Source of the DNA: Methylovirgula sp963708155
GTDB lineage: Bacteria > Pseudomonadota > Alphaproteobacteria > Rhizobiales > Beijerinckiaceae
Reading direction: 5' to 3'
DNA: 64,000 nucleotides
Assembly (NCBI GenBank): GCA_963708155.1
Contig: OY970183.1
Location: 372,001 to 436,000, forward strand
The notes beneath the pieces were generated by a model. The model was given only the letters and a program-made list of their open reading frames with translations, was not told the origin of the DNA and did no database searches. Positions 44,314-53,570 of this stretch are shown piece by piece; position 1 is the stretch's first letter, and every line of letters starts with the position of its first letter. Made by a program: the position numbers and the translations under genes.

Positions 44314-44846
44314 TCATTGGCGTCCGGCGCTAAGAGCTGGTCGTAATATTTGACGACCAGCGCGACATTGCCGGCGAATTTGACTGGCGCCGCGCTCAGC
44401 ATTTGCGCGTGGTAGGCCTCTAACTGCCGCTTCTTGTCCTCGGGTGGCAGGTCTTTGCCGGCCAGAAGCGCGGCGACTTCGGCGCGCGTCACCGCCTGAA
44501 CGCCGATATATTTTTTGCTGAGCGGATCGATGCCGGTCAAAATCCACACGATATTGACCGCAACCGATTCGTAGCCCGCATAATCGGCAAATCCAAAGTC
44601 GCGTGCGGTCGCGTTGAGCGAGGCGATCAGCCGCGGTTCAGGCATGGCGCCGGGGACAGCCTGCACTTTGGCGAGGATCGCGTCGAGCGCCGGCGCGGCG
44701 GCGAGATATCGGGTAACCTCATCCTCGCTGAGGGCGATCTGTTTCACCGGCTCGGCGCTCCGCGCGAGCGGCTTTGCCTGCAGGACCGGCGCTGACGCCA
44801 GAGCCAGGACGAGACCCAAACCTAAACAGATCGGCCTGCAACGCAT
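44310..44846 (-). CDS. Exported hypothetical protein
   Basis: The protein has 178 residues with a signal peptide (LGLGLVLALASAPVLQA). The mature part is helical (LSEDEVTRYLAAAPALDAILAKVQAV, DFGFADYAGYESVAVNIVWILTGIDP, AEVAALLAGKDLPPEDKKRQLEAY...). It follows cckA by 7 bases in the same direction and may share its transcript. I see no known domain. Confidence 0.65.
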   Translation of the reverse strand: MRCRPICLGLGLVLALASAPVLQAKPLARSAEPVKQIALSEDEVTRYLAAAPALDAILAKVQAVPGAMPEPRLIASLNATARDFGFADYAGYESVAVNIVWILTGIDPLSKKYIGVQAVTRAEVAALLAGKDLPPEDKKRQLEAYHAQMLSAAPVKFAGNVALVVKYYDQLLAPDAND

Positions 44847-44853
44847 CTTTGCC

Positions 44854-47383
44854 TCAAGCCGGCGGCGCCGCGCCTTTCACCGCCTCGACCAATTGCTTCA
44901 ACGTGAAAGGCTTCGCCAGGAAGCCGAAGTCCTCGCCCTCGGGGAGATTTTTCTGGAACGCATCTTCGGCATAGCCGGAGACGAAGATCACTTTCGCGAG
45001 CACGCCGCGCTTGCGCATTTCGCCGAACATGGTCGGGCCGTCCATTTCCGGCATCACAACGTCGGAAACGATCAGGTCGATCTTCGGGATTCTTTTCGGC
45101 GACCTCTAGCGCCTCGACGCCGTTTGCCGCTTCGAGCACGGTATAGCCGCGTGCCGCGAGCGCGCGCGCACCGAAGGCGCGCACCGCCTCCTCGTCCTCA
45201 ACGAGCAGAATGGTGCCATGGCCGGTAAGGTCCGCCGCCGGCTTCTTCGCTGCTTCCTTGCGCACCTCCTCCTCGCCCGCGACCGGAACGTAGCGCGGTA
45301 GCAGGATGCGGAAGGTCGTGCCGACGCCGACTGTCGAATTGCAGAACACATAGCCGCCAGTCTGCTTGACGATGCCATAGACCATGGCGAGCCCGAGGCC
45401 GGTCCCCTTGCCGACTTCCTTCGTCGTGAAGAAAGGTTCGAATATCTTGTCGCGCACCTCTTCTGGAATGCCGGTGCCTGTGTCGGCGACCTCGATCATC
45501 ACGTAGTCACTCGCCGGCAGGGATGTCTCGTTGAGCCTGCCGCAATCGGCCGCCGCGAGATTATTGATGCGCAATTCGATCTTGCCGCCATTCGGCATGG
45601 CATCGCGCGCATTGACGACGAGATTGATGACGACCTGCTCGAACTGGTTGAGATCGGCCTTCACCAGCCAGAGATCGCGGCCGTGCCGCAAGTCGAGGTG
45701 GATCTTCTCGCCGACGAGGCGGCGCATCAGCAATTGCAGTTCCGAGAGAACGTCGCCAAGCTGCAAAACTTCCGGCCGCAGCGTTTGGCGGCGCGAGAAA
45801 GCGAGCAATTGCCGCACGAGCCCCGCCGCGCGATTGGCGTTCTGCTTGATCTGCATAATGTCCTGGAAGGACGGATCGGTTGGCCGGTGGTTGGCAAGCA
45901 GCAAGTCCGAATAACCGATAATGGCGGTGAGCACATTGTTGAAATCATGCGCGACGCCGCCGGCGAGCTGACCGATGGCCTGCATTTTCTGCGATTGCGC
46001 GAAATTCTCCTTCAGCGTGCGCAGCTCCGTCGTGTCGAGCGCATAGATGGTGGCGCCAGGGCCATCCGCTTCGTCGGAGGGGGAAAAGAGCAAGCGCGCC
46101 GATCGATCGCCGGACAGCTGCACGTCGGCGGGTGCGATATCCGTCTTCAACTCCGCCGCAGCCACTACCGCGGCTTCGACCGCGCCGCGATTGGTTTCGG
46201 CGATGCCGCCATAGATCGTGCGCTGCGCCGGGTCGGCACCCTTCAGCGCTTCGGGCATCAACTTGGCGAAGGCGGTGTTGGAGCGCTTGATCCGGCCGCC
46301 GCGGTCGACGATCGCCATCGCCATTGGCGCTGCGAGGAAGACGCGGGCAAAGCGCACCTCGGCGGCGCGCAAATCCTCCGCCGGTTCTTCGCCCGGCGCG
46401 CGATTGAAGACGAGCGTACGCGAAGCGCCCGCCAAGCCATCCTGACCGAAGGCGACCCGGTGCAGAAGCCGCACCGGCAGACTGCGCCCATTGCGGCGCT
46501 TCAAATCGAGATCGAGCTGCTCGGTGATCACGTCACCCGGGCCGCCGGCAATGCTCGAAAGCAGAACCGCGCCGCCGCCGGCAATGAAATCGTTGAGCTC
46601 GAGACCGCCGGAGCCAACCTGCGCGAGATCGTAGTCGAGCCAGCCGGCGAGTGTCGCATTCATGTAGGACACAGCGCCGCTGGCGTCGCAGGAGAAAAAC
46701 CCCGCCGGCGCATGGTCGAGGAAATCGATCGCATGCTGCAATTCCTGAAAGACATTCTCATGCCGCTCGCGCTCACGCGTCACATCGGCGACGGTCCAGA
46801 GCGTCGCGCGCTTGGAGCCGGAAAAATTGAGCGGACGCACCCGCACGCGATACCAGCCGACGCCCGAGTCTCCCATCAACGGCGGCGAGAGGCGTAACTC
46901 CTCGGTATTGCGTTTGCCGTCGCGCGCCGCCTGCGCCAGCCGGTAGATCGATTCGGAGACATCCGAAGAGCCGGAAAAGAGCCGCTCGACGACTTTCAAC
47001 TGACTCGGATCGCGCGCGCCCGAAATGCGCATATAGGCGTCGTTCGCGTAGAGGATCTTGCCGTCGCCGTCGCTGACGATAGCGCCCTCCGGTTCGCTGT
47101 CGCAAATGAGCCGCGTCAGATCGCTGCGCGCCGCTTGCCCGGAGAATTGAAAAAAGCCGACCGCATAGCCGAACAACGCGAAAATGCCGATCACCGCCAG
47201 CACGGTCAAAAGGCCAATCACGAGCGTGCCGGCCTGATCCTTCGGCAGAATCGAGAAAGCGGCGATCGGCGCCACGAGACAAGTGGCGAAGAGCAGGACC
47301 AGACCTGGGCTGCCGGCACGCTCCGTACGATCGAAAGCGGCGGTGGTTGGCTGATCTGTCAAAACATCACCCTTTATCTGCAT
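44854..47383 (-). CDS. cckA: Cell-cycle hybrid histidine kinase CckA (frameshifted in the receiver domain)
   Basis: The corrected protein has 842 residues. Two membrane helices lie at about 28-46 and 54-75. Three PAS-like regions cover 90-450. The histidine box is GGVAHDFNNVLTAIIGYSDLLL near 476, and the ATPase region carries the N and G boxes (NARDAMP, VADTGTGIPEEV, GTGLGLAMVYGI). A C-terminal receiver domain (about 735-842) breaks near 45092. Removing one C of CCC restores KIDLIVSDVVMPEMDG and the tail to 44854. CckA phosphorylates CtrA through ChpT. It is divergent from fliO across a CtrA box. Confidence 0.93.
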
Positions 47384-47775
47384 CCCGGCTGCATCGCTGC
47401 CCCGACCTCTTCAGGGGCTGCGATTCGGCAGAATGGAACCGGCGTCCGGGCATTGCAATGCGAGCAACGGGCTTTTCCGCCTCGGACAACGCGCCGGGCA
47501 GCGCGCGCCACTCGGGGGCGCGACACTTGCGCAAAAGTTGCGTGACGCTAAGGTCGCTCCGGCTCCGCGTGTGGATGACGAATACGGCCATTCCCCACGG
47601 AGGGCGTTAACCATTTATTAACCTCTGCCGGGCGTGCTCGCACTCGGCGTGCTAGGGTACGATAATTCAAGGCGATTTCGGGCCGTCGGGTAAGGCTGGC
47701 AGAGGCCCGAAAAATAACCTAAAGCGGCAGGATGGCACGCAGCGGGCGTGCCGCGGATAGGGATTTCGAGAGCTT
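47384..47775. promoter_or_regulatory. Divergent control region of cckA and fliO
   Basis: The region has 392 bases without a gene. It contains a perfect CtrA box (47607-47621), listed separately. Short open frames on both strands (60-136 residues) overlap one another and lack ribosome sites, so no gene is called. Confidence 0.6.
47607..47621 (+). promoter_or_regulatory. CtrA binding site between cckA and fliO
   Basis: TTAACCATTTATTAA matches TTAA-N7-TTAA exactly. It is 155 bases upstream of fliO and 224 bases upstream of cckA. CtrA is the output of the CckA relay, so either feedback on cckA or flagellar control of fliO would be logical. In the surrounding GC-rich DNA a chance match is unlikely. 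Confidence 0.7.
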
Positions 47776-48762
47776 ATGCAAGCCTTTAGCTGGCTCAGTG
47801 GAAACAAGGCCTTGGCCTATGGCGCCGCCGCGCTGGCGCTGGTTGTTGCGGCCCTTTTGATTCTGCTCGTTTTCCGTTTGGCCTTCGGCCGCCGGCTGCG
47901 GATGTCTGGACGCGGCCGGCAATTGCGACTCGGCATCGTCGACGCCTTCGATCTCGACCGTCAGCGCCAACTCGTCATCGTCCGGCGCGACAACACCGAA
48001 CATCTCATCATGATCGGCGGCCCGAACGACATTCTGATTGAGTCGCAGATCATCCGTGCCGAGGCGCGCGAAGGCCGCCAACGCGAGAAGGAGCGCGACC
48101 GCGACCATCGCGACAAGGATTTCGCCGAGCCGGTGCAACTGCCGCCGGCGCAGACGCTGAAACCGGCCGCGGCCGAGCCGCAACTGCCGCCCTTCGTCCC
48201 CGAGGCGCCGCCCGCCCCCGTCGCGCCGCCCCCCGTCGTGCAGCCCGTGGCGCGTACGCCGCTTCCGCCGATCACGCCGCGCCGGACAGCGCCGCGGCCC
48301 GAGCTCAAGCCCGCCGCACCCGTCCCGCCGGTCGAAAAATTGCCGGAGCCGCCGGCCCCTCCTGCGCCCGAGCCTGTCGCGGCGCCAAGCGCCGAGGTCG
48401 TATCGCCGCCCGCCGCTGAACCGGCGCCGCCGTCGGCCAAACCGGCAGCGCCCGCGCCGGGCTTCATGCGCTGGCGTCCTGGTCAGTCTCCTGCGGCGCA
48501 GCCGCGCCCGGCAGGTCCCGGCTTTACCCAGCCGATCCGCCAGAGCGAGCCGAGCCTGCCGCCCGCATCACCGCCTTTTGGGTCGATCGCGGGCAAGCCG
48601 TCCGAGCCGCCTGCGGAATTGCCGTCCACCCTGCCGAGCCCGGCTCCCGCAACGCCGGAGCCCGAGACGCCAGCCGTGACCCAGCCAGCCGCAGAGGACC
48701 TGATGGTCTCTCTCGAAGAAGAAATGGCAAAGCTTTTGGGACGCGCGTCCGACAAGCCGTAA
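47776..48762 (+). CDS. fliO: FliO-family flagellar biosynthesis protein with long Pro/Ala-rich tail
   Basis: The protein has 328 residues. One membrane helix lies at about 15-35 (AAALALVVAALLILLVFRLAFG). The FliO cytoplasmic domain follows (LRLGIVDAFDLDRQRQLVIVRRDNTEHLIMIGGPNDILIESQI). The remaining 200 residues are Pro/Ala/Glu-rich and end with a helix (DLMVSLEEEMAKLLGR). FliO helps assemble FliP in the export gate. It is separated from fliP by 31 kb but lies next to cckA, an arrangement seen in other Hyphomicrobiales. Confidence 0.8.
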   Translation: MQAFSWLSGNKALAYGAAALALVVAALLILLVFRLAFGRRLRMSGRGRQLRLGIVDAFDLDRQRQLVIVRRDNTEHLIMIGGPNDILIESQIIRAEAREGRQREKERDRDHRDKDFAEPVQLPPAQTLKPAAAEPQLPPFVPEAPPAPVAPPPVVQPVARTPLPPITPRRTAPRPELKPAAPVPPVEKLPEPPAPPAPEPVAAPSAEVVSPPAAEPAPPSAKPAAPAPGFMRWRPGQSPAAQPRPAGPGFTQPIRQSEPSLPPASPPFGSIAGKPSEPPAELPSTLPSPAPATPEPETPAVTQPAAEDLMVSLEEEMAKLLGRASDKP

Positions 48763-48768
48763 AGGCGA

Positions 48769-48790
48769 GCGCGGGGCTTGTCCCCCGCGC
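48769..48790 (+). terminator. Hairpin after fliO
   Basis: GCGCGGGG (48769-48776), 5-base loop, CCCCCGCGC (48782-48790). It starts 6 bases after the fliO stop. No T-run follows, so it could be a weak or Rho-assisted terminator. Confidence 0.45.
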
Positions 48791-48826
48791 GGCGTCAGAC
48801 CCTCAATTCTTCAGCACCAAGACGGA

Positions 48827-49549
48827 TCAGTTGGTCGACGTGCTTGATTCGGTGCTCGAATGGTGGTGATGGCGCGGCGCGCCGACATCCACGTTGTCCG
48901 TCGAGTCAGCCGCGTCGGCGCCGCTGTCGGCATCGCTATCGTCCTCGTCTTTCACCTTCGGCATTTCATAGCCGGGCGGCGGCTGAGTCAGATATTTGCG
49001 CGGCGGCTCGCTGCCGATTCTGAGCTTCGACGTGTCTTCGGAATGTGACTGAAAGATATTGCCCCACCCCTTGGTGAAATTGACCAGATCGGACGGCCCG
49101 TAGAAGCAGATTGGCTTGCCGGCCTCGTTGCTGCAGGACTCCGATTCCCCGGATGGCGAAGGTTTGGTCTTGTCGGCATCGGCGACGAAATCGCCCGGAG
49201 TTTGATCCGAACTCGAGTCGCTGGAAGGTGCCGGACGGCGTAAATCGGCTTCCGCCCGGATGCGCGCCGTTGCATCGGGATCATGCGGCCAATCGGCGGG
49301 TGTCCCCAGCGAGGCTTGTGGCGGCGGCAGATCCATTTTCGGCGGAACGACAAGCGCCGGCCGCGGCGTGTAATCGATCGTGCCGTTATCCGGCGATTGC
49401 TGCTGCTTGTGGCCAAGGCCGACCCAGCCCAGCATGGAATTCCACATATCGCCGTCGGCACGGGCGGGGCTTGCCGCCAGCAGCGCCGCGAGCGCGACGC
49501 CGCCCAAGGCTGCGGCGCGGTGGCGGGAGTTGATTGATGTGAAGGGCAC
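48827..49549 (-). CDS. Exported hypothetical protein downstream of lspA
   Basis: The protein has 240 residues from the GTG at 49549, preceded by GGGAGAG and followed by a signal peptide (HRAAALGGVALAALLAASPARADG). An ATG at 49624 overlaps the lspA stop as ATGA, but it would add a non-signal leader. The mature part is Pro/Ser/Asp-rich and low complexity, with one compact segment (NEAGKPICFYGPSDLVNFTKGWGNIFQSHSED). The tail ends with a His cluster and Ser/Thr. Function is unknown. Its place after lspA fits a cell-envelope role. Confidence 0.65.
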   Translation of the reverse strand: MPFTSINSRHRAAALGGVALAALLAASPARADGDMWNSMLGWVGLGHKQQQSPDNGTIDYTPRPALVVPPKMDLPPPQASLGTPADWPHDPDATARIRAEADLRRPAPSSDSSSDQTPGDFVADADKTKPSPSGESESCSNEAGKPICFYGPSDLVNFTKGWGNIFQSHSEDTSKLRIGSEPPRKYLTQPPPGYEMPKVKDEDDSDADSGADAADSTDNVDVGAPRHHHHSSTESSTSTN

Positions 49550-49620
49550 GGAACTCTCCCTCGGCGCTTTCGCGCGATATTGCATCATGCCACATTTCAC
49601 GGCGATTTGTGGGCAGGCCT

Positions 49621-50166
49621 TCATTCCGCCCCATCGACTGTACGGCGCGGCTTTTCGCCCAGGCCCTCGATGAGCAGCAGCCCTACCCCGATGCAGATCG
49701 CCACATCGGCCAAGTTGAACACGTACCAGGAAAACGCGCCGACGTGAAAGTGATAAAAATCAGCGACATAGCCGTAAGCGAGCCGGTCAGCGGCATTGCC
49801 GAGAGCGCCGCCGATGATGAGCCCGAGGGCAAAGCCGGTGAGCATGAGCCGCGTGCGCCAAAGCCAAAGCGTCAGGCAGATGGTCGCCACCGCCGCGATC
49901 AGCAACAGAGCCCAGCGGCCGAAATTCGATTGGGCTGTGAACAGCGAATAGGAAATCCCTGTGTTTTTCAGGAACACCACATCGAAAAACGGCGTCAGCC
50001 GGACCGGCTGATGGGCCGCGATGCCATAGCCGAAGATCAGCCAGAGCTTGTTGGCCTGATCGAGCACGAGGGTGGCGAGCGCGGCCAACAGGCCGACGAC
50101 CCGCGCACGGCCCGAAAAATTCCGCACCTCGCGCGTCGGCAATGTCCGGTCTGCCTGGGCACTCAT
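49621..50166 (-). CDS. lspA: Lipoprotein signal peptidase LspA
   Basis: The protein has 181 residues from the ATG at 50166. Four membrane helices are visible. The aspartyl-protease motifs are present: GNAADRLAYGYVADFYHFH and VFNLADVAICIG. It cleaves the signal peptides of lipidated prolipoproteins such as FlgH. It overlaps the ileS stop by 4 bases; ileS-lspA is a common pair. The longer open frame to 50757 is inside ileS and is rejected. Confidence 0.95.
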   Translation of the reverse strand: MSAQADRTLPTREVRNFSGRARVVGLLAALATLVLDQANKLWLIFGYGIAAHQPVRLTPFFDVVFLKNTGISYSLFTAQSNFGRWALLLIAAVATICLTLWLWRTRLMLTGFALGLIIGGALGNAADRLAYGYVADFYHFHVGAFSWYVFNLADVAICIGVGLLLIEGLGEKPRRTVDGAE

Positions 50167-53100
50167 GGCCAGCGCCCCAGAGCCGCCAATTCCCGCAAAG
50201 CCTGCGCATCGCGCGGCGTCACATCGGGGAATTCCACATCGCTGCCGACGAGCGGCGAGATTTTCCAGGAGCGGGCGCATTTGCGTCCCTCTGCCCGCGC
50301 CGGCACAACGGCGACACCCGCCACATCCGGCAAGCGAAAGGCTTCGCCCGGCCCCTCCCTCGCTTCGATTGTAATATCGGACGTGATGCAGACCTCGGCG
50401 AAGTCGATGCCGTCGAGCGCGCCGCGCAAATCCGGATCGGCAATATAAACAAATGGCGCGGCTTCGAGCGAGGAGCCGATGCGCTTCTGGCCGCGCTCGA
50501 TCTCCAGCGCGCCGGTGACCACGGAGCGCACGCGGCGCACCCTTTCCCATTTCGCCGCGAGCGCATCGTCGCGCCAGTCCGCCGGAATTTGCGGAAAGCC
50601 TTCGAGATGCACCGAGACTGCATCCGGATAGCGCGACAGCCATGCCTCCTCGCTGGTAAAAGCGAGGATTGGCGCGAGCCAAAGAGTCACGGCGCGGAAA
50701 ATCTGCTCGATGGTTTCGAGCGCCGCGCGGCGCCTCACGCTCGATGGCGGATCGCAATAGAGCGTGTCCTTGCGGATGTCGAAATAGAAGGCCGAAAGAT
50801 CGGTGTTGAGAAAGGCCGTGAGGCGCGCGACGACGCGCTTGTAATCAAAGCGCGCATAGGCCTCGCGGATGTCCGCATCGAGTTCAGCGAGACGATGCAA
50901 CATGAGGCGTTCAAGCTCGGGAAATTCCCTCACGATCACCTCATCCTGAGGAGCCCGCAAAGCGGGCGTCTCGAAGGATGAGCCGCCACCTTCGCCCTTC
51001 GAGACGGCGCTGCGCGCCTCCTCAGGGTGAGGGACGCTTGGCGAAAGTCCCTCGTAATGCGCGAGCGAACCGAGCATCCAGCGGATCGTGTTGCGCAGCT
51101 TGCGATAGGTCTCGACGAAGGTCTTGAGAATCTCCGGGCCGATGCGCAGATCGTCGGAATAATCCGAGGCCGCGACCCAGAAGCGCAGAATGTCGGCGCC
51201 GGATTGCGCGATGACCGTCTGCGGCGCGACGACATTGCCGACCGACTTGGCCATTTTCTGGCCCTTCTCGTCGAGCACGAAACCGTGCGTCAGCACTGCA
51301 TCGAAAGGCGCGCGCCCGCGCGTGCCGGAACTTTCGAGGAGCGACGACTGGAACCAGCCGCGATGCTGGTCCGAACCTTCGAGATACATGACTTCGTCGC
51401 GGCCGCCATCGCGGATGCGCTTGATACCTGAGAGCCCAGGGAACGCCTTCGCGTCTTCGAGCGTAAAGGCATGGGTCGAGCCGGAATCGAACCAGACATC
51501 GAGGACGTCGTCGATCTTGTCGAAATCCTCCGGATTGTAATCGGGCGCGAGGAAGCGCGTCGCAGCATCCGGCGCGAACCAAGCGTCGGCGCCTTCCTTC
51601 TCGAACGCCTCGGCGATGCGTGCGTTCACGTTGGCGTCGACGAGAATATCGCTCGTGCCTTTGCGGACGAAAATCGCGATCGGCACGCCCCAGGCGCGCT
51701 GGCGCGAGACGACCCAGTCCGGCCGTCCCGCAACCATGCTGGTGATCCGGTTCTCGCCTTGCTGCGGATACCATTGCGTGCGGGCGATCTCGTCGAGCGC
51801 GATTTCGCGGAGACTGGGGCCGCCATTGCTGCCCCTCTCCGCAACGTTGCCCTCATCCTGAGGAGGCCGCGGAGCGGCCGTCTCGAAGGATGATTCACTA
51901 CTCTCCCCTCGCCCTTCGAGACGCAGGCTTCGCCCGCTCCTCAGGGTGAGGGGAAAGTCGATAGGCTTATCGAGCGCGATAAACCATTGCGGCGTGTTGC
52001 GGAAGATCAGCGGCTTCTTGGAGCGCCAGCTATGCGGATATTGGTGCTTCAGCCGGCCGCGAGCGATGAGGGCCCCGGCGTCGATGAGCGCCTTGATGAC
52101 CGCCTCATTGGCGTCGCCCTTGTTGCCCTTGTCGTCGAGCACGCGCTTGCCTGTGAAGCCCGGCGCTTCCTTGGTAAGGAAGCCGTCGGCATCGACGGTG
52201 TAAGGAATGCGCGTCTCGATGCCGCGCGCGGCCAGCTCACGGCCATGCGCCATCCAGATGTCGAAGTCGTCGCGGCCGTGACCCGGCGCGGTATGGACGA
52301 AGCCCGTGCCGGTATCCTCGGTCACGTGCTCGCCATCGAACAAAGGCACGTCGAAGTCGTAGCCGAGAAGCGTGCGCGCCAGCGGATGCGCCGCCGTCAA
52401 GGTTTGCAAGTCCTCGGCAAAGACGGGCGCGATCTTCTCATAGGTCTCGACCTTGGCGGCCTTGAAGACGCTGTCGGCCAGCGCATCGGCGAGAATGAAG
52501 GTTGCACCGATCTTGGCCCAATTGTTCTCCGGTGCGGCAGTGACGCGATAAAGGCCGTAAGCGATCTTGCTCGAATAACTGATGGCGCGATTGGCCGGGA
52601 GCGTCCAGGGCGTCGTCGTCCAGATTACGATCTTCGTCTCTTGGAGTAACGCGCGCTTCTGCGCGACGCTGTGGCCCTCGCCTACAACGCGCACATTGCC
52701 GACCGACTTGACCGGAAACGCCACCCACACCGTATCGCTGACATGGTCCTCGTATTCGACTTCGGCCTCGGCCAGCGCGGTCTTCTCGACGACGCTCCAC
52801 ATCACCGGCTTCGAGCCGCGATAGAGCGTGCCGTTCTCGGCGAATTTCATGATCTCGCGGGCGATCTGCGCCTCGGCCGGAAAGGTCATGGTCTCGTAGG
52901 GATGGTCCCAATCGCCGATGACGCCGAGCCGCTTGAACTCTTCCCGCTGCACATCGACCCAATGCGCGGCGAAGGCGCGGCACTGGCGGCGGAACTCGAT
53001 GATCGGCACCTCGTCCTTGTTCTTGCCCTTGGCGCGATATTCTTCCTCGATCTTCCATTCGATGGGCAGGCCGTGACAGTCCCAGCCCGGCACGTAGTTC

Positions 53101-53402
53101 GAATCCTTGCCCGCCATCTGCTGCGAACGGGAGACGAGATCTTTCAGGATCTTGTTGAGGGCGTGCCCAATGTGAATATTGCCGTTGGCGTAGGGGGGGC
53201 CGTCGTGGAGGAGGAATTTCGCCCGCCCCTGCCCGGCTTCACGTTGGCGCTGATAAAGCCCGATCTCGCGCCAGCGCGCGAGTAATTCCGGCTCCTTCTG
53301 CGGCAGGCCGGCGCGCATCGGAAAATCCGTCTGCGGCAGATAGAGGCTTTTCGAATAATCCGGGCCTTCGGCCTTCTTGGCCGCCCGTGTCTGTTCATTC
53401 AT
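50163..53402 (-). CDS. ileS: Isoleucyl-tRNA synthetase with two in-frame repeat insertions
   Basis: The protein has 1079 residues, about 80-100 longer than most relatives. The HIGH motif is at 77-80 (GNIHIGHALNKIL) and the KMSKS motif is KMAKS near 716. The editing domain (DTGTGFVHTAPGHG) and the DWVVSRQRAWGVPI motif are intact. Two inserts stand out: about residues 483-517, just after the catalytic-domain segment WFIALDKPI, and about 789-821, in the anticodon-binding region before the PELERLMLHRL helix. Both encode the shared core SSFETxAxRxPQDE from a palindromic DNA repeat. The reading frame is open through both, so the enzyme is probably functional. Confidence 0.96.
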   Translation of the reverse strand: MNEQTRAAKKAEGPDYSKSLYLPQTDFPMRAGLPQKEPELLARWREIGLYQRQREAGQGRAKFLLHDGPPYANGNIHIGHALNKILKDLVSRSQQMAGKDSNYVPGWDCHGLPIEWKIEEEYRAKGKNKDEVPIIEFRRQCRAFAAHWVDVQREEFKRLGVIGDWDHPYETMTFPAEAQIAREIMKFAENGTLYRGSKPVMWSVVEKTALAEAEVEYEDHVSDTVWVAFPVKSVGNVRVVGEGHSVAQKRALLQETKIVIWTTTPWTLPANRAISYSSKIAYGLYRVTAAPENNWAKIGATFILADALADSVFKAAKVETYEKIAPVFAEDLQTLTAAHPLARTLLGYDFDVPLFDGEHVTEDTGTGFVHTAPGHGRDDFDIWMAHGRELAARGIETRIPYTVDADGFLTKEAPGFTGKRVLDDKGNKGDANEAVIKALIDAGALIARGRLKHQYPHSWRSKKPLIFRNTPQWFIALDKPIDFPLTLRSGRSLRLEGRGESSESSFETAAPRPPQDEGNVAERGSNGGPSLREIALDEIARTQWYPQQGENRITSMVAGRPDWVVSRQRAWGVPIAIFVRKGTSDILVDANVNARIAEAFEKEGADAWFAPDAATRFLAPDYNPEDFDKIDDVLDVWFDSGSTHAFTLEDAKAFPGLSGIKRIRDGGRDEVMYLEGSDQHRGWFQSSLLESSGTRGRAPFDAVLTHGFVLDEKGQKMAKSVGNVVAPQTVIAQSGADILRFWVAASDYSDDLRIGPEILKTFVETYRKLRNTIRWMLGSLAHYEGLSPSVPHPEEARSAVSKGEGGGSSFETPALRAPQDEVIVREFPELERLMLHRLAELDADIREAYARFDYKRVVARLTAFLNTDLSAFYFDIRKDTLYCDPPSSVRRRAALETIEQIFRAVTLWLAPILAFTSEEAWLSRYPDAVSVHLEGFPQIPADWRDDALAAKWERVRRVRSVVTGALEIERGQKRIGSSLEAAPFVYIADPDLRGALDGIDFAEVCITSDITIEAREGPGEAFRLPDVAGVAVVPARAEGRKCARSWKISPLVGSDVEFPDVTPRDAQALRELAALGRWP
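50939..51033. repeat. Palindromic repeat, copy 2 (inside ileS)
   Basis: Left arm 50939-50982 (CCTCATCCTGAGGAG...TCTCGAAGGATGAG) and right arm 50991-51033 (TTCGCCCTTCGAGAC...CTCAGGGTGAGGG) are imperfect inverted copies with an 8-base loop. The left arm has its own small hairpin (CCCGC-aaa-GCGGG). It is in frame in ileS. Confidence 0.85.
51851..51952. repeat. Palindromic repeat, copy 1 (inside ileS)
   Basis: Left arm 51851-51893 (CCTCATCCTGAGGAGG...TCTCGAAGGATGA) and right arm 51909-51952 (TCGCCCTTCGAGAC...CTCAGGGTGAGGG) are imperfect inverted copies with a 15-base loop. The left arm closely matches the left arm of copy 2. Confidence 0.85.
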
Positions 53403-53570
53403 CTGTGCATTGGCCTGATCGGGTGCGGCAAAGCCGCGAAAACATGAGCATCGCCCCGGCGGCGCGCTGGCTTAGGCGCCGGCCGGGCCGATAATTCGGG
53501 CTGCCGCGGATGAAGTTTTCCTGAACATGGAGCCTTCTAGACCATTCCCGGCGGTGTGCAAACCGCTCCC

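Noticed and set aside
50939..51952. Possible CRISPR or IS-element reading of the ileS repeats
   Set aside because: There are only two copies about 0.9 kb apart, with no spacers and no transposase. They are palindromic elements.
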